This document shows, piece after piece, positions 1-7,399 of a stretch of 22,504 nucleotides of DNA. The stretch comes from Gammaproteobacteria bacterium. GTDB taxonomy: Bacteria > Pseudomonadota > Gammaproteobacteria > Pseudomonadales > Azotimanducaceae. A program made the position numbers and the translations under genes. The stretch is from contig NZEI01000054.1 in assembly GCA_002690405.1 (NCBI GenBank), positions 56,624 through 79,127 on the forward strand. Direction: 5' to 3'. Each line of letters opens with the position of its first letter. Positions within the stretch are counted from its first letter, which is position 1. The notes beneath the pieces were generated by a model. The model saw only the letters and a program-made list of their open reading frames with translations. It was not told the DNA's origin and searched no databases.

Positions 1-287
1 TTTAGCCATCGCAGAGGTTGGCCGCGGCGAGCGATGATATTGTGCTGGGCTTCGTGGGATGGCAGGTAACAAAGAGCGACATTAATCGAGGCGATAATGA
101 AGCCTAGCCATAGGGGCATGATGTTGAAAAGCACCAGCGGCCACAGGGACAACCAAACGGCCAAATTGCAAAACGCCCAGGCTACTGCGCCCCAAGGCAC
201 TATGCGCATGTATTTGGCGGCGATCTGGCGTTCCGCTTCATCCAAAGCGGCGGTATCGATGGTTTCTGAGTATTCGATTTCGCTCAT
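1..287 (-). CDS. Fatty acid desaturase-like membrane protein (5' part, runs off the window)
   Basis: This minus-strand reading frame starts at the ATG at 285-287 and stays open to the window edge, giving about 95 residues. After a charged N-terminus come two hydrophobic stretches (about residues 32-50 and 54-75) ending in the box HEAQH. That matches the first histidine box of membrane di-iron fatty acid desaturases and carotenoid hydroxylases, which use O2 and electrons from a redox partner to oxidise acyl or isoprenoid chains in the membrane. Its ATG overlaps the TGA of the upstream small membrane protein gene as ATGA (284-287), so the two are probably translationally coupled. The other two histidine boxes lie outside the window, so family membership rests on one box plus topology. 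The substrate cannot be told. Confidence 0.72.
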   Translation of the reverse strand, partial: MSEIEYSETIDTAALDEAERQIAAKYMRIVPWGAVAWAFCNLAVWLSLWPLVLFNIMPLWLGFIIASINVALCYLPSHEAQHNIIARRGQPLRWL

Positions 288-478
288 GGCTTTATCCAAA
301 ACCAAGAGCCACGTATTTGCGCCGCTAACCCCAAACCGCCGCCGACGATAAAACCTATCCACAGCGGGTTTATATCGGCTGTAGATACACCGAGGGCGAC
401 CAGAGATTGAGCGATTAGGGGCGCCAAAAATGCTAAACCAAAGACCAGTGGTGAGAACAATAAACCCAATAGTTTCAT
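284..478 (-). CDS. Small hydrophobic membrane protein, 64 aa
   Basis: This is a complete small gene of 64 codons starting at the ATG at 476-478. The product is almost wholly hydrophobic, with two predicted helices (about residues 3-28 and 38-56) joined by a short polar turn and a basic, tryptophan-containing C-terminus. I do not recognise a named family. The stop overlaps the start of the downstream desaturase-like gene (ATGA), which argues that it is real and co-expressed. An AAAGG stretch lies about 11 bases upstream of the start and may be the ribosome-binding site. It might be an accessory membrane subunit of the desaturase, but that is inferred from position only. Confidence 0.6.
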   Translation of the reverse strand: MKLLGLLFSPLVFGLAFLAPLIAQSLVALGVSTADINPLWIGFIVGGGLGLAAQIRGSWFWIKP

Positions 479-513
479 GTGGTAGATGCCTTTGTGGCAG
501 AGCGTTGCAGGTT

Positions 514-542
514 AGTATAGTTTCTAGGGCTGGAGCTGGCCA
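514..542 (-). promoter_or_regulatory. Candidate promoter for the 478-to-1 minus-strand operon, overlapping a possible divergent promoter
   Basis: On the minus strand, TATACT (plus-strand 514-519) is a good -10 box. It is preceded by TGGCCA at 537-542 with a 17-bp spacer, and would start transcription about 30 bases before the ATG at 478. On the plus strand the overlapping TATAGT (516-521) could serve the divergent gene at 577, with TTGTGG at 492-497 as a weak -35. Both are pattern matches to the sigma-70 consensus only. Confidence 0.33.
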
Positions 543-576
543 TAAATGAGAGCTGGGATTGCTGGGGAAATATGCG

Positions 577-861
577 ATGAAAGTGCTTGATGCGCGTTGG
601 TTTCGAGTGCTGGCGATTTTCGTCTTGCTGTTGGTGCTATTGGGCTTAAACCTGAACCGGTTAATCGTGTTGATCGATAAACGCTATTACGAGCCTACCT
701 ATCGCGGCTGTATCACCGTTATGGGGTGGATCGCAGAGGATGTGACTCAGTTAGAGCGGCAAATCGTGTGCAACATTACTATGGTAAGAATCATCGCGGA
801 CGCTGAAAGAGCGCTGGCCGCAGAGGCTACACCCGACGATGAAAAAGAGCCTTCAGCGTGA
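577..861 (+). CDS. Small single-pass membrane protein, 94 aa
   Basis: I chose the ATG at 577 because a GGGGAA sequence sits about 8 bases upstream. A TTG at 559 in the same frame is possible but less well placed. The protein has a short basic N-terminus, one strong hydrophobic segment (about residues 7-35, rich in Leu/Val), then a polar domain with two cysteines (in GCIT and IVCN). It ends in an acidic tail, PDDEKEPSA. I recognise no family. The topology suggests an inner-membrane anchor with a small soluble domain of about 55 residues. The last four sense codons and the stop (GAG CCT TCA GCG TGA) are exactly the opening of the tandem repeat array that follows, so the array either began as a duplication of this gene's 3' end or invaded it. 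Confidence 0.6.
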   Translation: MKVLDARWFRVLAIFVLLLVLLGLNLNRLIVLIDKRYYEPTYRGCITVMGWIAEDVTQLERQIVCNITMVRIIADAERALAAEATPDDEKEPSA

Positions 862-1193
862 ATTCGACGACCGTCGGCAATAAAGAGCCTTCAGCGTGAA
901 TTCGACGACCGTCGGCAACAGAGCCTTCAGCGTGAATTCGACGACCGTCGGCAATAGAGAGCCTTCAGCGCAACTGGGGCAATAGCCGGCAATAAAGAGC
1001 CTTCAGCGTGAATTGGACGACCGTCGGCAACAGAGCCCTCAGCGTAACTTGGACGACCGTCGGCAATAGAGAGCCTTCAGCGCAACTGGGGCAATAGCCG
1101 GCAATAAAGAGCCTTCAGCGTGAATTCGACGACCGTCGGCAACAGAGCCTTCAGCGCAACTGGGGCAATAGCCAGGAAACAAGAGCCTTCAGC
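847..1193. repeat. Tandem repeat array, nine 36/38-bp units plus a partial tenth, in two sequence types
   Basis: Units begin with GAGCCTTCAGCG at 847, 885, 921, 959, 997, 1033, 1071, 1109 and 1145, with a truncated copy at 1183. Their lengths are 38, 36, 38, 38, 36, 38, 38, 36 and 38. Type A (units 1, 2, 3, 5, 6, 8) continues as TGAATTCGACGACCGTCGG with small variations. Type B (units 4, 7, 9) has CAACTGGGGCAATAGCCGG instead. Each type holds a short potential hairpin at the same place: CGAC-GACC-GTCG in A, and GGC-AATA-GCC in B. The array fills the gap between two convergent genes (stops at 861 and 1225). Unit 1 supplies the last codons and stop of the upstream gene. No reading frame of note crosses it. 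Confidence 0.95.
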
Positions 1194-1224
1194 CTAATCG
1201 TGTGGTTACTTGTTGATTGAGACT

Positions 1225-2157
1225 CTAACGGTGGCTGGATTCCAGCAACATTTTGGCAAGGGCCTCGCCACTTAAATAAGCGCCTTCAGCACCGATCCCT
1301 AAACACCAATCGCCGGCCACAGCCAGGCCCAGATCAGAGTCAAATAGGTAAGGCCGCCCCAGGGCGCGGCCGGTATGTGCGTATCGCCACCTGTGAACGG
1401 CGCAGTGTAAGAGTTGTCCCATGTCGGTGGTGATGTCCTGCAATGATGCCATCAAAGTTGCTTGCACATCGGTAGGGTTATCCTCCTCATGCTTTTGACT
1501 CCAGGCCACCGCAGCTTCGACCACGTAATGGTAGTCTGCTGGGCCAAGTGCGCGCTCTGGTTTTGAATGCTCGGCGCTTATGCGGCGAATCACATCATGG
1601 GTCGGGCGCAGTTCTTGGGTGGTGATTATTGGCAGGGCAGTGACCAGCATCATCACCCATGCCGGTGTCATGTGGACATCCGCTAATGCCTTAATTATTG
1701 GCGTATCCAGAGTTTTGATAAGGGCTTGAGTTTGTGGGCATGGTGCAGTGATAACTAAGTTGGCATAAGGGCCATGCTCGCTGCCATGCTGGTCAACTAG
1801 GGACCACCCTGTGGCGCGCCGCTCGATTGACTGGATTTGACAGCCGCGTTGAACGTTTAGCGGCTCAGCAAGTTCTTTCGCCAGTTGATTAACGCCAAGT
1901 TCCGGTAGGTAGTGTCGGGCAGTGTTGTCGCAATCCCAAGCGGGATAGTGATGAAATCTCTCGCACCACTGCGCAGTCTCGCCGTGCAAACTGGGTGCGC
2001 CATGATCGAAACGCCATTGCTCGTGGCGTCGCGTTGCAAGACGGCCACCGACACCGCGGCCCTTATCAAAAAGTTCAACGGTGATCCCTGCAGGTTGCAA
2101 AACTTCAGCGCAGCGAAGGCCGCAAATACCAGCGCCAATGATGGCGAGATCGGACAT
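1225..2157 (-). CDS. Renalase-like FAD/NAD(P)-dependent oxidoreductase
   Basis: The 310-residue product opens with a classic dinucleotide-binding fold: a beta strand, GAGICG at residues 8-13, and an acidic end of strand two (ELFDKGRGVGGRLATRR). The GRGVGGR continuation is typical of the flavin amine-oxidase / renalase-like group. Near the C-terminus, VAGDWCLGIGAEGAYLSG matches the second FAD-binding segment of that family. Renalase-type enzymes oxidise NAD(P)H isomers or amines with O2, and bacterial members are mostly uncharacterised. There is no signal peptide, so it should be cytosolic. Length is normal for the family. It is transcribed towards the tandem repeat array and shares no operon with neighbours. 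The start at 2157 has only a weak GCGGA upstream. Confidence 0.85.
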   Translation of the reverse strand: MSDLAIIGAGICGLRCAEVLQPAGITVELFDKGRGVGGRLATRRHEQWRFDHGAPSLHGETAQWCERFHHYPAWDCDNTARHYLPELGVNQLAKELAEPLNVQRGCQIQSIERRATGWSLVDQHGSEHGPYANLVITAPCPQTQALIKTLDTPIIKALADVHMTPAWVMMLVTALPIITTQELRPTHDVIRRISAEHSKPERALGPADYHYVVEAAVAWSQKHEEDNPTDVQATLMASLQDITTDMGQLLHCAVHRWRYAHTGRALGRPYLFDSDLGLAVAGDWCLGIGAEGAYLSGEALAKMLLESSHR

Positions 2158-2311
2158 GGAGTAATCCGCAAGCTATGAAGTCGGTAGGGTATTCAATAGG
2201 GGGTCAAAGGTTTGTGACGACCGCGGTGTCGATTTTGTGTCTGAGTTCCCGTCATTAAAGGTGTTTTAGCGGTTGATAAACTAGCGCAAAAGCCTCTAGG
2301 AACTGAACGAT

Positions 2312-2809
2312 TTGTTATCATTTACAGCCGCGCAGCCTGGCGATTTGAACACAGTGAATGGGTTGATCGTGGATGCAATTGGCGTATGGCCGATTTCGGC
2401 GCGGTTGAGCCGACTTGTAGCCTTGCCGCTGAGTTACGATGCTGTTGATTTTCAAGATTTTGAAATGGTCTTGTGTTATAAAGCCGCCGCGGAAATCGGG
2501 GTTGCCGTATGGCAGCCGGACGCATCAATACAGGGGGACGATAATAACCAAGCAGCATTACTGCACGGGTTGTATGTTGCACCCGGTGCGCAAGGCCAAG
2601 GCATCGGTCGGGCGTTAGTAAAAGAGATTGCGCAGCGAGCCAAGCGGTGCCAAAGAGATACTCTATATGTGCGTGCTGAACGGTTCGCCGTAGAGTTCTT
2701 CCGGCGCTTAGGCGCGCGTCAGTTGAGTTCGCATGAAGGCCCGGAAGCGGGTCCCCAGGCTTACCCTCATCGCTTTGTGATGACGGTGGCTGATGCGGTT
2801 AGCGCCTAG
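2312..2809 (+). CDS. GNAT-family N-acetyltransferase
   Basis: The product is 165 residues, the normal size for a single GNAT domain. The acetyl-CoA pyrophosphate-binding motif A is clear at about residues 89-107 (GLYVAPGAQGQGIGRALV, i.e. the Q/RxxGxG/A loop). It is followed by a region with an RAERFAVEFFRRLGAR pattern typical of motif B. Family members transfer an acetyl group from acetyl-CoA to an amine on a small molecule, peptide or protein; the substrate is unknown here. The start is a TTG at 2312 with AGGAA about 9 bases upstream, and no ATG is available near the conserved N-terminus. The gene lies 68 bases before the cytochrome cluster and may or may not share its transcript. Confidence 0.85.
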   Translation: MLSFTAAQPGDLNTVNGLIVDAIGVWPISARLSRLVALPLSYDAVDFQDFEMVLCYKAAAEIGVAVWQPDASIQGDDNNQAALLHGLYVAPGAQGQGIGRALVKEIAQRAKRCQRDTLYVRAERFAVEFFRRLGARQLSSHEGPEAGPQAYPHRFVMTVADAVSA

Positions 2810-2877
2810 CGTAGCCGTGGGATTGTGCTTTGGTACAAAGCGCTGAAGAAAAACATAACTCTGAGGAAAACAAGAAG

Positions 2878-3219
2878 ATGGCAAAGAGTGGCCGTAGTGG
2901 TCTGAAGAAAAACCTGTTTGCAGTCTGTGCTGTAGTGGCGTACGCGCTTATTGGGTCTGCATCTGGGGCCTGGGCAGACGAAGAAGGTGCAGAATTGGCA
3001 TGGAAGTATCACTGTGTAACTTGTCATGGAGACACCGGCGTAGCGAGCTCTGATCGCTATCCGAATATTGCCGGCCAAAACGTGGGCTACTTGGTAAGCC
3101 GCCTGAACTATTTTCGCGAAGGCCAAGAGCCGGGCAATCAAATGAATGCTCAGGCAGTTCTTCTGAGCGATGAAGAAATACAAAGGTTGGCTGAATATTT
3201 CAGCCGCCAAGCGAATTGA
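2878..3219 (+). CDS. Periplasmic mono-haem cytochrome c (class I, c4/c553-like)
   Basis: The ATG at 2878 is preceded by GAGGA at a good distance (2863-2867), so the in-frame TTG at 2830 is unlikely. The 113-residue precursor has a basic N-terminus, a hydrophobic core and a likely signal peptidase I site after AWA (residue 33). The haem-binding motif CVTCH is at residues 46-50. Met89 in PGNQMNAQ is the likely second axial ligand. A YPNIAGQ segment and the C-terminal LSDEEIQRLAEYFS helix resemble cytochrome c4/c553 proteins. It should be a soluble periplasmic electron carrier. It is the first of three cytochrome genes on one strand, with 8 bases to the next start, which points to co-expression and electron exchange with the two that follow. 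Confidence 0.88.
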   Translation: MAKSGRSGLKKNLFAVCAVVAYALIGSASGAWADEEGAELAWKYHCVTCHGDTGVASSDRYPNIAGQNVGYLVSRLNYFREGQEPGNQMNAQAVLLSDEEIQRLAEYFSRQAN

Positions 3220-3227
3220 GGTTGGCC

Positions 3228-3536
3228 GTGAATACATTGAAAAAGTTTCTTCAGTTGGCGTCTATTGGCGTCGTATTTTTGTTGGGCGCATGCTCTGATG
3301 ACCCTGTTGACGGCGCGGCCCTGGCAGCGGAGAAAGGCTGTATCGCCTGTCATGGGCAAGACGGTAAGGCGATCGCAGATATTTATCCGAACTTGAATGG
3401 GCAATGGGAGCGCTACTTGCGTTTGCAATTGCAGGCTTACCGTTCGGAGAAGCGAGTTAATGCCGTGATGTACGGCATGGCGAAGGATCTTACAGACGAA
3501 GAGATTCGCATTCTTGCGGCCCACTACGGGAAATAA
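3228..3536 (+). CDS. Lipoprotein mono-haem cytochrome c
   Basis: I place the start at the GTG at 3228, which has GAGG 6 bases upstream, overlapping the previous gene's stop. A TTG at 3216 is also in frame. The 102-residue precursor carries a lipobox, LLGAC, with Cys22 as the lipidation site, so the mature protein is membrane-anchored. CIACH at residues 38-42 binds one haem c, and Met81 or Met84 (VMYGMAK) is the probable distal ligand. The pattern YPNLNGQWERYLRLQLQAYR parallels the YPNIAGQNVGYLVSRLNYFR segment of the gene before it, so the two look like diverged duplicates: one soluble, one anchored. It likely passes electrons between its soluble partner and the octahaem protein encoded next. 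Confidence 0.87.
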   Translation: MNTLKKFLQLASIGVVFLLGACSDDPVDGAALAAEKGCIACHGQDGKAIADIYPNLNGQWERYLRLQLQAYRSEKRVNAVMYGMAKDLTDEEIRILAAHYGK

Positions 3537-3564
3537 AATCTCCTTTTGAGAGCGCATTGAGGAC

Positions 3565-5793
3565 ATGACTGCGCAAGGTAATCGTGTCCTCCATATTGTT
3601 CTCGTCACAGCGTTGGCTTTGGCTGGCTGCGACTCTAAAGACTCGAGTAGTGTCACTCAGGATACCGGCTTAGCGATCGGACAAGCGGAGTACGTGGGTT
3701 CCGGGCAGTGTGCAGATTGTCACGCCAAGGCGTGGCAACAGTGGCAGGGCTCTCACCATCAGTTGGCTATGGCGGAGCCTACCGAAGCCACTGTGCTTGG
3801 TGACTTTGCTGATGCTGAATTGCTGCATGGTAAGCATCGCAGTTTATTTAAAACTTCCGATCGCGCCTTCATTGTTGCTACCACAGACGGTGCGGAAGGA
3901 CCCCCGGATCTAAATCAGCTGCAGGTGCGCTATACATTCGGTGTGGCGCCATTGCAGCAGTATCTTGTGGATGTGGGCGGTGGTCGGCTGCAGGCGCTGC
4001 CCATGGTCTGGGACAGTCGCACAACGCCGGTGCCGAGCGATTCGGTGCCTCATCAAGGCGGCTGGTATCATCTTAATCCCTCTGCAGATGCGGTAGATAA
4101 TCCAGAACATTGGCGTCGCGGTGGTCAAAACTGGAACCATATGTGCGCAGACTGTCACTCCACCGCTGTGCGCAAGAACTATTCCCCGGCAACAGATACC
4201 TTCGCAACCGAATTTGCAGAGGTCAGTGTCGGTTGCGAGGCATGCCATGGTCCGGGGAGCTTGCATGCGCAGCAGCCGACGCAAGTGTCCTTGCCGACAC
4301 TTAAGGAAGCAGGGCAACAATTAAATACCTGCGCAACCTGCCATAGTCGGCGCACGCAACTTGCCGAAGGGTTCACGCCGCAGCATAACTACCTAGATCA
4401 TTATTTACCGGCCCTGCTTGATGATGGCCTATACCATTCGGATGGGCAGATCCTAGATGAGGTCTATGTTTATGGCTCATTTGTGCAAAGCAAAATGCAT
4501 CGGGCTGGCGTCGCTTGCAGTAACTGTCATGAGGCCCACTCCGCGCAACTAAAGATTACCGGCAACGGCGTCTGCACTCAGTGTCATAACGTCAAGGGTC
4601 GCGCAGATTTTCCGTCGCTGCGGCCGGCTGATTACGATACTGCAGAGCACCACTTTCATGATGAGAATACCCAGGCCGCGGCTTGTGTTTCTTGTCATAT
4701 GCCCGAGCGTGTTTATATGGGTATTGACGGTCGTCGGGATCATAGTTTCCGTAAACCCCGCCCTGATCTGTCGGCGCGCACTCAGGCGCCCAATCCCTGC
4801 ACTGACTGCCATCAAGAAAAGTCTGCGCAGTGGGCGGCTGATATCGTATCGGCGCATTATGGAACCGTAAGAACCCCCGAGACCGAGCATTTTGGTGTGG
4901 TGTTCGCTCAGGCGCGGGACGGTCAATTACGCGCCGAATCTGCCTTAGCGGTCATCGCCGCAGACTCTGAAGAGTCGGACATTGTGCGTGCCACGGCACT
5001 GTCGTTGCTGGCAGGCTATCAGCGCCAAATCAGCGCCGAAGCCATCGCTGCGGGATTGAATTCGGCCTCTGCTCTGCAGCGCATTGGTGCGGTTCGCGGT
5101 GCTGCACGGTGGTCTTTTGCTGAGCGTTGGCGACGTCTGCGGCGCCTCTTGCAAGATCCGATACTTGCTGTGCGCATTGAGGCGACCCAGGCGTTGCTGG
5201 AGGGAATGCGGCAGTTGCCGGTAAATGAGCGTGGACTTCTAAGTACCGCCGTAGACGAATATCTGGTGGTGCAGCAATTGCACCTAGATCGCCCGGGTGG
5301 GCGGACTAATCTGGCCAACGCTTACTTGCAGATGGGTGATTTAGCCCAAGCTCAGGAACAATTGCAGCAAGCGCTGGTGCTGAATCCAGATTGGGTACCT
5401 GGGATGGTTAACTTAGCGGATCTCTATCGTGCCCAGGGGCGCGATGCTGAGGCAGGTCCGCTGCTGCAACAGGCCTTGTTACGTGTGCCAGATAGCGCGG
5501 ATGTATTGGTCGCCCGGGCGATGTGGTTGGTGCGTCAGGGTCAGCGCGAGGCAGCCGTGGGCTTGCTCGCTCAAGCCTATGCGCAACAACCCAATCAGCG
5601 CACTGCATATTTGTATGCAGTGGCCCTGCACTCAACCGGCAACAGTGCAATGGCATTCGGAGTAATCGAGGCGGTGATGGCATCCGGCCGGCGTTTCGAG
5701 CAAATGCTCAGTTTGGGTGCGAGTATTGCCCAGGAAATTGGTGATGCAGAGCGCTTAGATCGTTATCGCCGTGGTGTTGCGTCGCCCCTGTGA
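3565..5793 (+). CDS. Octahaem cytochrome c lipoprotein with HEAT-like and TPR repeats
   Basis: The 742-residue product starts with a lipoprotein signal (LALAGC, Cys22 followed by Asp). It contains eight CXXCH haem sites, at about residues 49, 194, 224, 256, 318, 337, 374 and 412. Many extra histidines nearby (GSHH, CHEAH, EHHFH) could be distal ligands. The haem region resembles the cytochrome c554 / multihaem c family. Residues about 440-560 are alanine/leucine-rich helical pairs resembling HEAT repeats. Residues about 575-735 contain TPR-type units (NLANAYLQMGDLAQAQEQL and following). Similar multihaem-TPR proteins occur in many environmental bacteria without an assigned reaction. The Asp after the lipidated Cys would favour the inner membrane under the E. 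coli sorting rule. A GAGG lies close to the ATG (2-base gap), so the start is slightly uncertain. Confidence 0.88.
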   Translation: MTAQGNRVLHIVLVTALALAGCDSKDSSSVTQDTGLAIGQAEYVGSGQCADCHAKAWQQWQGSHHQLAMAEPTEATVLGDFADAELLHGKHRSLFKTSDRAFIVATTDGAEGPPDLNQLQVRYTFGVAPLQQYLVDVGGGRLQALPMVWDSRTTPVPSDSVPHQGGWYHLNPSADAVDNPEHWRRGGQNWNHMCADCHSTAVRKNYSPATDTFATEFAEVSVGCEACHGPGSLHAQQPTQVSLPTLKEAGQQLNTCATCHSRRTQLAEGFTPQHNYLDHYLPALLDDGLYHSDGQILDEVYVYGSFVQSKMHRAGVACSNCHEAHSAQLKITGNGVCTQCHNVKGRADFPSLRPADYDTAEHHFHDENTQAAACVSCHMPERVYMGIDGRRDHSFRKPRPDLSARTQAPNPCTDCHQEKSAQWAADIVSAHYGTVRTPETEHFGVVFAQARDGQLRAESALAVIAADSEESDIVRATALSLLAGYQRQISAEAIAAGLNSASALQRIGAVRGAARWSFAERWRRLRRLLQDPILAVRIEATQALLEGMRQLPVNERGLLSTAVDEYLVVQQLHLDRPGGRTNLANAYLQMGDLAQAQEQLQQALVLNPDWVPGMVNLADLYRAQGRDAEAGPLLQQALLRVPDSADVLVARAMWLVRQGQREAAVGLLAQAYAQQPNQRTAYLYAVALHSTGNSAMAFGVIEAVMASGRRFEQMLSLGASIAQEIGDAERLDRYRRGVASPL

Positions 5794-5833
5794 GCATGGT
5801 TTGCTCTAGCTAGCTCACTTCGAAAGTCGCGTA

Positions 5834-7399
5834 ATGTATGACCCTAACTTGCCCTATCGCTCTGCCCGTGCGCCGGTTGCGGCAGCCAATTTAGTAGCAA
5901 CCTCTCAGCCTCTAGCGGTGCAGGCGGGGCTGCGCGCCATGCAGCGGGGCGGCAATGCCGTAGATGCAGCACTTGCGGCAGCGATTACGCTTACAGTGGT
6001 AGAGCCGAATAATAACGGACTAGGCAGTGATGCCTTTTGCATACTGTGGGATGGTGCTGAGCTGGTTGGTCTCAATGCATCTGGTCGCTCACCCGCGGGT
6101 TGGACAGCTGAGCGCTTCCGCGATCTGCAAAAAATGCCCGAGTTGGGATGGGACAGTGTGACGGTTCCCGGGGCCGTCAGCAGCTGGGTGAAACTCAGTG
6201 ATCGATACGGTCGACTGGCTTTTGCGGACTTGTTCGAATCGGCTATCGAGTACGCTGAAGGTGGGTTCTTGGTGGGTCCAGAAACAGCGTTCTATTGGCA
6301 ATTACTAGAATCCCACTATGCAGGATTTGCTGCGTTCGCAGAGCACTTCCTTCCAGCACCTCGGGCGGGGCAATTGTTCAAGCGGCCGGATTTGGCGGGT
6401 TCATTGCGGTTGATCGCTGAAACCAAGGGCGCTGCTTTCTACCAAGGGCAATTGGCGGAGTCCATGGTGGCGGCGAGCGATGCTCAGGGGGGGTGTCTCG
6501 CGATGCAAGACTTGGCCGATCACACCGCTGAATGGGTGGCGCCGATTAGTCAGGCTTATAAGCATATCGAGCTGCATGAAATTCCACCAAATGGTCAGGG
6601 CTTGGCGGCGCAAATCGCATTGGGCATTTTACAACACCTTCCTGACCAGGCATTGGACTCGGCAGCGGAAGTGCACCAACAAATTGAGGCGATGAAGATC
6701 GCCACAGCAACCGCTGCTGGTCGTTTTGCCGATGCGGACGCCATGACCGTTAGTGTTGAGGAATTATTGGACGCAGCAAGTTTGCGCCAAACAGCAGCGT
6801 CAATCGGCACCCGCGCGATGGCCTTACCACCTGCGGTATTGCCGGTTGGGCACGATACGGTTTATCTCACCACGGCGGATGCCAGCGGCATGATGGTGTC
6901 GTTTATTCAGTCTAATTTTCGTGCCTTTGGCTCTGGCGTGGTTATTCCGGGGACCGGCATCGCCATGCAAAATAGGGGCAGTGGTTTTGTCCTTGACTCA
7001 GACCATGTCAATGCGGTGGGACCGAGCAAACGTCCTTTTCATACCATTATTCCAGGCTTTGTCACCGCTAATGGCCTGCCCGAGATGGCATTCGGCGTTA
7101 TGGGTGGGCATATGCAGCACCAAGGCCATGTGCAGATGATTAACCGTGTGTTCGGTCACGGACAGAACCCTCAAGCCGCCAGCGACGCGCCGCGCTGGCA
7201 TGTTTACGAGGATTTCAGTGTAGGTCTCGAGCCGGGCTTTGACGCCAAAGTTGCAGAGGAATTAGCGGCTCGTGGGCACAATGTGCGTTTCGATAAGCGC
7301 ACGAGTACGTTTGGAGGTGCGCAATTGATACAGCGTCTGGCTGACGGCTATGTGGGTGGTTCTGACCATCGCAAAGAAGGCTTGGTCGCTGGGTTTTAG
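5834..7399 (+). CDS. Gamma-glutamyltransferase-family N-terminal nucleophile hydrolase (YwrD-like, cytoplasmic)
   Basis: The 521-residue protein has the GGT N-terminus (ATSQPLAVQAGLRAMQRGGN, then AVDAALAAAITLTVVEP and a GLGSD loop). Autoprocessing in this family occurs before a threonine. Here the likely residue is Thr342 in GHDTVYLTTADASG, which would leave subunits of about 341 and 180 residues. The DTVY context, in place of the TTH typical of classical secreted GGT, is what I associate with the YwrD-type branch and cephalosporin-acylase-like relatives. The later GSGVVIPGTGIAMQNRG and GVMGGHMQHQGHVQ segments are also family features. There is no signal peptide, so it should act in the cytosol on a gamma-glutamyl or related amide substrate that is not known. 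It begins 40 bases after the cytochrome cluster. Confidence 0.9.
   Translation: MYDPNLPYRSARAPVAAANLVATSQPLAVQAGLRAMQRGGNAVDAALAAAITLTVVEPNNNGLGSDAFCILWDGAELVGLNASGRSPAGWTAERFRDLQKMPELGWDSVTVPGAVSSWVKLSDRYGRLAFADLFESAIEYAEGGFLVGPETAFYWQLLESHYAGFAAFAEHFLPAPRAGQLFKRPDLAGSLRLIAETKGAAFYQGQLAESMVAASDAQGGCLAMQDLADHTAEWVAPISQAYKHIELHEIPPNGQGLAAQIALGILQHLPDQALDSAAEVHQQIEAMKIATATAAGRFADADAMTVSVEELLDAASLRQTAASIGTRAMALPPAVLPVGHDTVYLTTADASGMMVSFIQSNFRAFGSGVVIPGTGIAMQNRGSGFVLDSDHVNAVGPSKRPFHTIIPGFVTANGLPEMAFGVMGGHMQHQGHVQMINRVFGHGQNPQAASDAPRWHVYEDFSVGLEPGFDAKVAEELAARGHNVRFDKRTSTFGGAQLIQRLADGYVGGSDHRKEGLVAGF

Noticed and set aside
97..351. An 84-codon open frame on the plus strand
   Set aside because: It is antisense to the desaturase-like gene and its coupled partner, which have coherent membrane topology and a histidine box.
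847..1193. CRISPR array
   Set aside because: Units are contiguous with no unique spacers. The variable parts fall into only two recurring types, and no cas genes are present.
2158..2311. Promoter for the GNAT gene
   Set aside because: TAAACT at about 2277 resembles a -10, but no -35 lies at an acceptable distance, so I do not call it.
3150..3656. A 168-codon open frame on the minus strand
   Set aside because: It is antisense to two clear cytochrome genes and its product resembles no protein family.
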